A stretch of DNA of 64,000 bases from Rotaria sordida. Taxonomy: Eukaryota > Rotifera > Eurotatoria > Philodinida > Philodinidae. The stretch lies in contig CAJNOL010000809.1 in the NCBI GenBank assembly GCA_905250125.1, positions 1 to 64,000 on the forward strand. The letters run 5' to 3'. The translations under genes were made by a program, and so were the position numbers. Numbering within the stretch: the first letter of the stretch is position 1; the number at the start of each line of letters is the position of its first letter. This document shows, piece by piece, positions 1 through 9,161 of the stretch. A model generated the notes under the pieces. The model made no database searches. It was not told the origin of the DNA and was given only the letters and a program-made list of their open reading frames with translations.

Positions 1-910
1 ATGCTGAGTGTCTGTGGTATGTAGTGGAAGGGAACCCGGCTTTTTTTTGTAGTATAGTTGTGTTGCTGTTGATGAGAATAATTGGAGTATGATGTTTCGA
101 TTTTTCGTAATGTCTTCATTTAGCGAAATGATTTTAAGAAGTTTGTTCACCATGTCTATGATGTCGATTTTTTTCTAATGATGATTGATGATTTTTGGGA
201 AGTCTAATATGAATCTTTCATGAGCAAATTAGCACAAGAAATGGATCTATGGCTTAGGTGTGACGGAAGCAACCCATTCCATCAACCATATAAAATAATA
301 TGAAGAAACATTTAAAAGGGCTGATATTTATGTCGAACAGATTGAAGGAGAATTAAATAATCATAACGACGATAATTATAGCAGCTATAGTAAACATGAT
401 GCTAATGATTAATGACTATTATGATGAATTCATGTGAACAACCAAAAATTCTTTTCAGTTGCTCGATTTGGATTCGGAAAATTTTTGCTATGAAAATACC
501 AACAAAATAAAGATTGAGGAGAACTAATTTAAGATATTGATTTATTAGCATCAAAATAAATTTAATGTATGGTTTTTGATGATATTTCTAGAAGAAAAAA
601 AAATTTCAAAGGTTACTAAATCATGTCAAGAAATTAAAGGTGACTAAGAACTTGTAGAAAAGAATATTTAGTTAGCTACTTAGATTTTGAACCAAGAAGA
701 AAAGTGACTGAAATTTTCCATCGACTTCGTAAAAAGCGAGAGAACAATGTTGACTCTAGATAGTGCTAAAAACTCGAGTTATTTGTCTCTTATTATTTTA
801 AAGTTATTTAAAAAAAGCTCATAGCCACTTCACTCTGAAATGGACAATAGGTAACTCTGTAAATCATACATACACGATTTTCAAGAACGTTAAAATGAAC
901 GAAATCAATG

Positions 911-1004
911 AGAGTGTGGGTGTGGTTGTAAGGCGTTCCTGTAAGTGAGTGCAACTAGTCGGTATTCACACTCACACACACGCACCCCACACATCCACAC
1001 CCTC
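911..1004 (+). repeat. GTG-rich hairpin repeat, copy A
   Basis: GTG-rich left side and CAC-rich right side flank a non-simple core that reads GGCGTTCCTGTAAGTGAG, then TGCAACTAGTCGGTATTC. The same core occurs inverted at 1417-1486 and direct at 18931-19000. The core is conserved far beyond what low-complexity drift would give. The unit may be a small mobile or structural repeat; I recognise no named family. Confidence 0.75.
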
Positions 1005-1416
1005 GTCGGATGGAATATCCATGCCATTGAAAACCGTTTATAAAATTCTAAGATACAACGCAAAAAAACAGGTTTTGTAAATATTCGATCGATTATGGTT
1101 AATGTGTGTATATACCGTTTGCATGATTTACCCTGTCATATTTTGTTTATATCTCAGTAATTTTGTTATTGAGAAATTAATTTTTTTTCCCAAAAGATGT
1201 ATTGTTTGTTGAGGAAGGGACACTGAAGAAAATAAAGCTATTTTTTTAAAATTCTCATTGGTGACAAATACGATTTTTTGAGTCTCATTCTGCTAATGAT
1301 GTTTCTATAACTTTGACTGATGACGCTGACAAATTTAGTTCAAATATCTAAAAGTATTACCCACAAGTAAAATGATCTACTTCTATTTTTAGTCTTCTGG
1401 TGGATTGGTATGGATC

Positions 1417-1486
1417 TGGGGTGTGAATACTGACTAGTTGCACTCACTCACAGGAACGCCTTACACCCACATCCACACCCCTCCGC
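1417..1486 (-). repeat. GTG-rich hairpin repeat, copy B (inverted)
   Basis: Reverse complement of the copy at 911-1004, including the GGCGTTCCTGTGAGTGAG and GCAACTAGTC core. Copies A and B face each other across about 410 bases, so the pair could be the terminal inverted repeats of one element of about 580 bp. No clear target-site duplication was found. Confidence 0.75.
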
Positions 1487-1598
1487 GTAAGTTACGATGG
1501 AAATTTGCATCAGATAAAAATGAAGGTAGACTTCAACTGCAGAGATTTTATTTGAAAAAGTTCCACGCATATATGATAATTATAAGGGAGGGGAGATT

Positions 1599-2282
1599 TT
1601 ATTTTTTCGAATTAACAATAGAAACAACGATTCCAATTATGGTAGGGATGACAACTAATAGAAAACAGCAAATACAACACCAGATGTATACACAGTTCTT
1701 CGAATTGCTCGACTTGACTACAACAGGTTGCTTATAAGTATTAGACTGGGTAGAAGTCTTATATGGCGTATACGTAACAGGTTGTGCAGAAGTAGTAGAC
1801 CGCGAGGAGGTAACAGCAGAAGCTGAAGACCTGAATCTCGATGTTAGCCTTTGAATGGGACCAATATAGTATTGTTGCAACCATTGCATTTTGTATGTCA
1901 TAATCTTGTTAACTTGTCTTTTTTGTCCGGCAATAATAATTGATTCAACCACCAACAGTTGATTTTGTATTTGATTGATTTCGTAAAACTCATTACTAAA
2001 ATTACCACAAAGCTCATCACTTTGAAAAAAGACCTTGTTGTTGAGCACGTCCGGACTGAATGCAGCACAGAGAACAACGAGACCTTTCTGCTCATCGACA
2101 GATAATCTATTCCAATTTTTATAGTCTGTGAAACGTTGAATATCAGCATCGTTATTACAATCAATTGCCGTACATACACAACTCAAATAATACATGAGTC
2201 GACCGACATCGTTTTCCGGTACATCCACCTTTACACCGAATGGTTTAAATTCGATTGTATTACTTCGTACAATAGCAGACAT
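1599..2282 (-). CDS. Uncharacterised C-terminally anchored membrane protein
   Basis: Single-exon frame of 227 residues. I start it at the first ATG (2282); the frame stays open a little upstream without another ATG. Residues about 1-150 are soluble and mixed alpha/polar, and include the phrases VPENDVGRLMYYLSC, AIDCNNDADIQRF and LNNKVFFQSDELCG. A Ser/Thr-rich linker follows (about 150-190), then a Cys-Cys motif and a strongly hydrophobic segment, WCCICCFLLVVIPTIIGIVV, close to the C-terminus. There is no N-terminal signal, so the likely topology is tail-anchored with the N-domain in the cytosol. The wording resembles a lineage-restricted bdelloid protein family, but no function is known to me. 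A TATA box lies 36 bases upstream. Codon use is even and less AT-biased than the surroundings, which supports a real gene. Confidence 0.8.
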   Translation of the reverse strand: MSAIVRSNTIEFKPFGVKVDVPENDVGRLMYYLSCVCTAIDCNNDADIQRFTDYKNWNRLSVDEQKGLVVLCAAFSPDVLNNKVFFQSDELCGNFSNEFYEINQIQNQLLVVESIIIAGQKRQVNKIMTYKMQWLQQYYIGPIQRLTSRFRSSASAVTSSRSTTSAQPVTYTPYKTSTQSNTYKQPVVVKSSNSKNCVYIWCCICCFLLVVIPTIIGIVVSIVNSKK

Positions 2283-2317
2283 CGTTTTTGAGCGTATCAA
2301 CGTTATAAGCAACCATT

Positions 2318-2325
2318 CTTTTATA
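2318..2325 (-). promoter_or_regulatory. TATA box of the tail-anchored protein gene
   Basis: TATAAAAG on the minus strand, about 35-45 bases before the ATG at 2282. The spacing implies a very short 5' leader. Confidence 0.55.
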
Positions 2326-2800
2326 CTACCTTTTAACAGCGATTCATGATTGTTTCGCCAGTCATGGCTCTCGGAAGTGCCGACGGAAGTTGATAGACAA
2401 AAAATGACAAAAATTATTCAGCTGTCTTTTCGCGGAATTTGTATTTTTTTTCTCTTCGCTGAAATGTTTACACAATTCTGCATCTCTACACTTAAGCATT
2501 ATTTGAGCATACGCTTCGATGTGCATAAAGGAAGTAGGATCAAAATTGTATGCAAATTCTATGTCGTCAAACATTTTCAATTTTTTCCTTCATTTTTTCC
2601 AGCCAATAGTGGCCTCTAACTGGTGAAAATATTCTGAGAATCGTGAGCCAGCCCTTCAACATCAAAACATTTTTAAAAAAAAGAAAAAATGTTTTTTGTT
2701 CGTCATGTTCTTCGGCACGAAAGGGTGATGACGCATAAGATGTGAAATAAGTGCATATTGAATTTTCAAAATTGATGCAAATTTGGATGCAGAATTTCAC

Positions 2801-2860
2801 GGGTGTGGGTGTGGGTGTGGGTGAAGCGAAGATTAGAACTCACACCCACCCCCACACCCT
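2801..2860. repeat. Interstitial TGTGGG array with opposing CCCACA array
   Basis: About three perfect GGGTGT units run into a short spacer and then CACACCCACCCCCACACCC, so the two arrays oppose each other and could pair. TGTGGG is the telomere repeat reported for the bdelloid Adineta vaga (established knowledge). The internal position is directly visible here; a telomeric origin is inference. Confidence 0.7.
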
Positions 2861-3309
2861 CAATTACGCAACATGAAAAAGAAACAGGTCATCATATGGA
2901 CTGGATTAACTTTCGGGTAATATGTCACGACAATCATTTTTATCGTTTGTTAATTAAGGAATCGTCATTGATCAAGACTTATGAATCAAAATTCAATGAA
3001 ACCACACATCCGGTACCATTACTTGTTTTTCCTGATGGTCTATCGAGAGTTCTGCTACCTAACTCTAGTCATTAAGGAAACTTAAAGTTATTCATTATTG
3101 TATCTTTCATTTTTTTGTCTTTCTTTTTTCCTTTTCTTTTTCTTGTTCCCTTCTTCTACTCTGCTCATTACTAAATGTACAATTTTTTCTGAGACCTTAA
3201 TAAATGTTGAAAATGGTGACATAGATCATCGAAACGTTGAATTATTGTCTATTTATTCGAAAGTAAAAAAAAATTTACAATGTTATACAAAGCCACTGTT
3301 ATCTTATCG

Positions 3310-3700
3310 TTTATTATGATGAAATTTATTAATTTATGATGTATTAAAATGTTTTGATTTACAATGAAACTTATTGTATGACATTATGCTACAATGCATT
3401 AAATTATAATGATATTCATTGAATGATATTGTATAAAAATGTATTAATTTACAATGATATTCATTGAATTGTATCATCTTAAAATGTATTATTTTTGAAA
3501 TTTATTGAATGATGTTATTTAAATTCATTTCTTTACAATGCATTAATTTTACAATAAAATTCATTCATTCAATGATGTTATATTATGATTAATTTGTTTT
3601 TACAATGTTTTTGATTTCAATGATAATATATGTTAGGATACATTGATTTATGATGAAATTTATTCTATGATGATTTAAAAATTCATTTGCTTGTTGAATT
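3310..3700. repeat. Degenerate AT-rich tandem repeat
   Basis: Variants of ATGATATTCATTGAATGAT and ATGTATTAATTTACAATG recur repeatedly with indels. The period is irregular (about 20-60 bases), consistent with an old minisatellite. Confidence 0.6.
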
Positions 3701-4334
3701 ATATGAATTTATGAGAATATGAGAATAATAAAAAGTACATGATTTATAATTGATGTGTGTACCAATGACACGAATGCGTATGTTGCTTCGAAATTATCTT
3801 ATTTATCTTGAGAAAGACTAGAACGAACAAATAAACAGTTGAAAGATAAGAAAAATTCTTTTTTACTTGGGAGAACAATTCTAAATTAAATTTTAATAAT
3901 AATACTTGCCATAATCTTAGAATCAGATGTAGATGATTTACTTCGGATGAAATATATTTTTTTCCCGTTATTGTACACATTTTAGTGTACATTATTGTTC
4001 AAAGTCTATGTTATTTATGTTAGGAGATACATACCAATTTATATCACAGCCTGTCAGATGGCTTTGTAATCTGACTCAGGCGAGAGAAACTGTTTGTACT
4101 GCTATGGAGATAGCAATGTAGTACTCGTGAAGGCCTTCGATGTTCGTAGATCCCTGTCGTCATTATGTACGACACACTTACGTTCATTGCCCTATCAGTT
4201 CGGTGTGGTCCGCTCTGTGTGCGCCTGTAGCATCCTTACGGAGCCTCTCCCTGGTCGCGCGCACGCGTGTACATGAAAGTGAACGAATGAAAATTCAAAC
4301 AAATTTATTGAGCAAACGAAAAACAAAAAAAAAA

Positions 4335-7331
4335 TTACAAGTTCTTTTGAATTTCCTCAAATGTTTTTCTATAATCCAAAAGATGAGGATGATTTGAAGG
4401 TAACTTTTCTTGAGCAATTTCTAATGCTTGTTGAATATTTTTCATTGCCATACTGTATTGTCGAGTAGACAAATATAATTTTGCCATATTGTGATATATT
4501 ACAGCTAAATCAGGATGATTTTTTGGTAGTTTCTTTTCACGTATTTCTAATCCTTTTTGAAAATATGTCAATGCTGCTGAATAATCTTTCATTTGTCGAT
4601 AAGTTTCACCAAAATTTGTATATGTCGTTGCACATTCCAGAGGATTGCATTGAACATTTTCTTGAATATCTAATGCTTTTCGATGAAATGAAAGTGCCCT
4701 TTCATAATTACCCATTAATCGATGAACATCACCAATATCACTATATGTAATGGCTCGATTGGGATGTGTTTCACGTAACGTTTTTTGACGTATTGCAAGG
4801 GCCTCTTCAAAATTTTCAAGTGCCTTTGAGTAGTTCTTCATAGCGCGATAAACTCTTCCGAACCAGTTGTATGGAAAAGCTAAGTCGGGATGATTTGGAG
4901 GCAGAGTTTTTTTTTTGATTTTAAGATTTTTCTTATGAAATTCAAGTGCTTTCGAGTAGTCACCCATGTTGTAATACACTTGACCGACGTTGTTGTAGGA
5001 AACAGCCAAATGGGGATGATTCGAAGGCAGAGCCTTTTTCGTGATTTCGACCTCTTTCTCGTAAAATTCAAGTGCTGTCGAGTAGTCACCCATGTTGTTA
5101 TACACTTGACCGATGTTGTCGTAGGAAGTAGCCAATAATGGATGATTCAGAGGCAGAGCTTTTTCGAAGATTATATGTGCTTTTTCGTAAAATTCAAGTG
5201 CTTTCGAGTAGTCACCCGTTTTGTTATACACTTGACCGATGTTGTTGTAGAAAGTAGCCAAATTGGGATGATTCGGAGGCAGAGCTTTTTCGAAGGTTTC
5301 ATGTGATTTTTCGTAAAATTCAAGTGCTTTCGAGTAGTCACCCATGTTGTTATACACTTGGCCGATGTTGTTGTAGGAAAGCGTCAACTCGGGATGAGTC
5401 GGAGGCAGAGCTTGTTCTTTAATTCTATGTGCTTTTTCGTAAAATTCAAGTGCTTTAGAGTAGTCACCCATGTTGTTATACTCCCCACCGATGTTGTTGT
5501 AGGAAGTAGCCAATGAGGGATGAGTCGGAGGCAGAGCTTTTTCGAAGGTTTCATGTGCTTTTTCGTAAAACTCAAGTGCTTTCGAGTAGTTTCCCATGCT
5601 GTTATACACTTGGCCGATGTTGTTGTAAGAAAGAGCCAAATCGGGATGATTCGGAGGCAGAGCTTTTTCGACGATTTGATGTGATTTTTCGTAAAACTCA
5701 AGTGCTTTCGAGTAGTCACCCATGTTGTTATGCACTTGACCGATGCTGTTGTAAGAAGTAGCCAAATCAGGATGAGTCGAAGGCAGAGCTTGTTCTTTAA
5801 TTTTATGTGCTTTTTCGTAAACTTCAAGCGCTTTCGAGTAGTCACCCATGCTGTTATACAGTAGATCGATGTTGTTGTAGTAAGGAGACAATGAAGGATG
5901 ATCTTCCGGAAGAGTTTTACGCTGGATTTTGAGAAATTTTTCGAAAAATGAAGCTGCTTCTGTGTATTCTCCTCGGTCCTTTTTCACACATGCAAGCTCG
6001 TGATAGATATATGCCTTGTCACTGTCGTTGGATGCCTGTTCTAGCAGCGCGATATACAATTCTCCAGCCTTGTTGAATTGACCTATTTTGAGCAGCAATT
6101 TACCCATTCGATGCCATCCAGTGCTACCTAAAGATTCTTCTCGTATACGATCGGTTAGTTGACGAAGTTGTTGGTCATCATCTGATGTAAGTTTAACGTC
6201 CACTTCATAAAGTGGATTTTTCTCGTCAAGTTTTCGAATGTCACCAATTCGGAAAACTGTGTGCATAGAGAAGAGAATTTCCTCTTCTTTCTTGTAATAA
6301 CTCTCCTCTCGGATGGAGACGAAAGGAGTTGTTAAGACCGTGGGATCTATGGTTATTTGGAAAAGGATACCAACCATATCGATTGTGTGCAAAGAATGCT
6401 TGGCAAAGCTTAGCGAGACATTTCGATTTGTACTAGTGGATAAAAAATTATTGAACGATATTAGACCACCTTTGTTTTTTGAGAGCTTTTCGAATTGTGA
6501 TATCAATAACCCTTGGCCCCTATAAACTATAAATGAGTTCCCACGATACTAACTAACCTGTTTGTGGTGTAAATCTTGAATTTGTCGGTGCACATCACAT
6601 AGGAAAAATCCCATTCGGATGATAATATCACCATCCAATGTTCGTAATGCTGCATTAAGCATTTTGTATGTAAAGCAGTCGCGGGTGTACCACCAAATGG
6701 CCAATGTTGGCTGATAACTACGTTGAAATTCATCAATTAGTTTGAGTTCTTTGGCATTGCCTTGGTATAATTCTTGGCAAAACTGGACCAAGTCTTTAAT
6801 GGCTTCTTGGTCATGCTGCATATCGAGGAGGATTTCCTTGAATATTTGTGTATACATAAAGGTCGGTTCTAGCTGATTGAGATTTTTGCTAGAGCTAATT
6901 TCATTCGCACCAATAATGCTTATCTATGTAGTATTTTGATTGCATTGCTGCACAGCTATTTGCAATGCTTTGCATATGGACTTGATTGTAGCATGGACAC
7001 CTTTTATTTTTGTCCAATTTTTGGCCCATGCTTTGTGACGTTTCTTATCGCGACAAAAAATGTAAACGGCATCTAAGTTTGACATGCCATTAATATCTGG
7101 TAGAAGATGTTGTCCAAGTGTACCAGATGAGATAACAAATGATATCTCTTCGTTATTTTCCTGGAGACATTGAATACATTCTTCTACCGTTTTACAAATA
7201 TTTACTTGATTGACAATTTCGCGTAATCGAGCAAGAGTATATTGACAGTCTTCACTTGCTATATCGATATGGTCATCGACCCAGATGACCAAATAATTTT
7301 CAGCCGTATGTCGTCTTCGTTGTACACTCAT
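4335..7331 (-). pseudogene. ADP-ribosyltransferase-TPR gene with two in-frame amber codons
   Basis: ATG at 7331 to stop at 4335 is exactly 999 codons in one frame, interrupted only by TAG at 6926-6924 and TAG at 6551-6549. Codons about 1-135 form the N-terminal domain of the family (NYLVIWVDD, VYIFCRDKKRHKAW). Next comes a helical segment with the conserved IWWYTRDCFTYKMLNAALR. The ART domain (PF01129-like) follows, with catalytic VYRGQG, the SFNNFLSTS motif and an EEEILF (E-x-E) motif, that is, a complete R-S-E triad. From about codon 415 there are roughly 14 TPRs, most of the 42-residue kinesin-light-chain type. Removing the second stop with a nearby AG acceptor would break frame, because the possible intron lengths are not multiples of three. 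The first stop could be removed by a 60-nt intron with a poor donor. Relatives at 13.8 and 19.1 kb carry an intron after the N-domain that is absent here. The alternative to a pseudogene is three stacked frames or amber read-through. Confidence 0.75.
4390..5990 (-). repeat. 126-bp tandem array encoding TPRs
   Basis: About twelve 126-bp units (42 codons). The central seven or eight are nearly identical at DNA level, and each contains variants of MGDYSKALEFYEKAH and of LPPNHPDLA followed by YNNIGQVY. The outer units are much more divergent, which suggests recent unequal exchange or conversion in the centre. Confidence 0.9.
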
Positions 7332-7406
7332 TTTGAGAAGTAATATTGCTCTTAATCAATACGGAGTATGATTGAATAATAAATTGCTACTTGTACAGAC
7401 TTCACC
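7332..7406. promoter_or_regulatory. Short upstream region of the ART-TPR gene
   Basis: Only about 75 bases separate the ART-TPR start codon from the MITE at 7407. The MITE may therefore sit in or displace the promoter. No clear TATA box is seen in the short interval. Confidence 0.25.
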
Positions 7407-7676
7407 TAGTGGCGTATCTAGAACAGTGGCGACTCGCTGGCGGTGAGGTGGCAGTGGAAGGTGGCGCCACTCTTTTTTTGCTTGTAACTTTTAAACTGAA
7501 TGTTATGGAAGCCTAAAATTTTTATCATATATACTACATTTTAGGGCTAGATTATGGATAAAAATTCCAGGTCTTCATAACATTTAGTTAAAAAATTAAA
7601 AGCAAAAAAAGAGTGGCGCCACCTTCCACTGCCACCTCACCGCCAGCGAGTCGCCACTGTTCTAGATACGCCACTA
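7407..7676. mobile_element. hAT-like foldback MITE
   Basis: A 270-bp near-complete palindrome. The outer arms of about 70 bp are perfect inverted repeats starting TAGTGGCGTATCTAGAACAG. It is flanked on both sides by the identical 8-bp ACTTCACC (7399-7406 and 7677-7684). An 8-bp duplication with a T/CAGTGGCG-type terminus is characteristic of the hAT superfamily. There is no coding capacity. The perfect arms and perfect duplication imply recent insertion. Confidence 0.9.
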
Positions 7677-7684
7677 ACTTCACC

Positions 7685-8484
7685 TTTTTTTATTTATACA
7701 TTCGATGTGCGTAATTCTTTTTCTAGATTCATCTACCACGTCACATGTGAGTAATTTTTGTTTTTTTGTGTTGACATTCAAGGACAAACATTATCTAGTT
7801 TCAATCGAAAATATCGTTGTAAACGACAAATGAAAAGAATAAAATCATTAACGTCATTTATTTTATGATTATTTTTTTTCGACTAGTATTTATTTGCCAT
7901 GTGTGCGATAACTTCAATGTTATTGCATTAGATACCTCGTCTCATACGTTGTTTATTGTAAAGAACCTTGCTTTTTCTCTTTCTAACAAGAACGAAAAAA
8001 TGAACAAGTACATCATTGATTTGATTTTTTTTCTCGTTATACACATGATGGTCATGATGATAATGTGAACGAAACAAGAAGAAACATAATTTCAATTTCA
8101 GTCGAGACAACAATCTAACAACGGTTTATACTTGTCAAATATACTGCTGATCATTAACCAATGATTGAAGTAAAACAACTGCTCTTGCTATACTTAACCC
8201 TGAGTGACATGTATGTTAGTGATTCTTAGTAAATTGAATTTTCAAGATAGAAAATAATGACTGTTTTTTTTTGTTTAAAAAAAATCCGGCTTAAATTGCT
8301 CTTTATTAATAGCGTGTTCATCTGAAATATGAATCATGTTCTATCGATTCCAAATGGTAGTAATAAAGTGAAACTGACTATCTTCATAAACTGGAGACGC
8401 ATGAGATGAGTAAATCTGTGTAGATACAAATAACAAAAAGCATTTTATATACACAGAAGTATTACATAGAAAAAGGTAAAAATA
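7685..8484. other. Intergenic, nothing recognised
   Basis: AT-rich, no splice-supported frame, no repeat noticed. Confidence 0.5.
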
Positions 8485-8977
8485 TTCAAGATGTTGATTA
8501 AAATCGATTAAAATATTTTTATTAATTTAAATCCGTTTTTTAAATTTTTAATCGATTTTAATCAATTTCTGATGTAATTACACCATCTCAATTTGAAATA
8601 ATTTATGTAGTAGTTCCAAATTTACTATATTTGTTGGGATTTAGCTTAGTGACAACTTCATAGTTTGTGAGTACGACTTATCCAGAAAACCCATGAAAAA
8701 TTTGAATAACACGTTCGGATCTTGAGAAAAGCGCATATCTTTAATATGTACGATTAAAATCGATTAAAAAGTGATAATAGATTAAAATTGATTAACAGGT
8801 AATAAATATTGAAATAAATTAATAGTTATTAATAGATTGAAGCAGATTAACAGGTAATAATAATGGATTGAAGCAGGTTAACAGGTAATAATAGATTGGA
8901 GTAGATTAAAAGGTGATAATAAATTGGAACGGATTAACAAGTAATAATAATAGGTCGAATTAGATTAACAGATAACA
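8485..8977. repeat. Degenerate GATTAAC-type minisatellite
   Basis: Variants of GATTAACAGGTAATAATAGA recur about seven times between 8757 and 8975, with a period near 30. At 8495-8570 GATTAAAATCGATTAAAA opposes its inverted copy. The array runs directly into the hairpin at 8978-9115, whose arms carry the same GATTAAAATCGATTAAAA motif, so all of it may be one element. Confidence 0.65.
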
Positions 8978-9115
8978 ACCCAGTGAAGAATGCGAGCGAT
9001 TAAAATCGATTAAAACTTCAATATTCTATGGATCTAATCGGAATTGAAAATTCGATTAGACCCATAGGATATTGAAATTTTAATCGATTTCAATCTTTCG
9101 AATTTTTCACTGGGT
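8978..9115. repeat. 138-bp hairpin with ACCCAGTGAA ends
   Basis: Ends ACCCAGTGAA / TTCACTGGGT, with arms matching over about 55 bp (one side reads CTTCAATATTCTATGGATCT). An isolated ACCCAGTGAATATTCAAAG near 12315 resembles one terminus. It lies about 45 bases past the stop codon of the P450 gene. MITE-like; no clear target-site duplication. Confidence 0.7.
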
Positions 9116-9161
9116 AGACATAGTTCTTAAACCTTTGTTTAATTAATCCCACCTATCAACA

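Larger units (their letters stand above)
1..1598. other. Intergenic, no gene recognised
   Basis: No open frame here has recognisable protein content or splice structure. The first 900 bases are AT-rich unique-looking DNA. The only structured parts are two inverted copies of a GTG/CAC-rich repeat, listed separately, which bracket about 410 bases. Confidence 0.6.
2326..4334. other. Intergenic, no gene recognised
   Basis: Holds the TGTGGG-type repeat (2801-2860) and an AT-rich degenerate tandem array (about 3310-3700). A more GC-rich patch near 4060-4280 has no recognisable product. Short frames here look like chance. Confidence 0.55.

Noticed and set aside
3310..3700. CRISPR-like array
   Set aside because: Repeats are irregular and AT-rich without uniform spacers, and the genome is eukaryotic; it is a degraded minisatellite.
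4481..5845. Several open frames on the other frames and strand of the TPR array
   Set aside because: Their periodic composition mirrors the 126-bp TPR units; they are shadows of the ART-TPR frame.
6505..6560. A short intron to remove the second amber codon of the ART-TPR gene
   Set aside because: Donor CAG|GTTAGT looks good, but the available AG acceptors give 31 or 38 nt, which are too short and break the reading frame that continues downstream.
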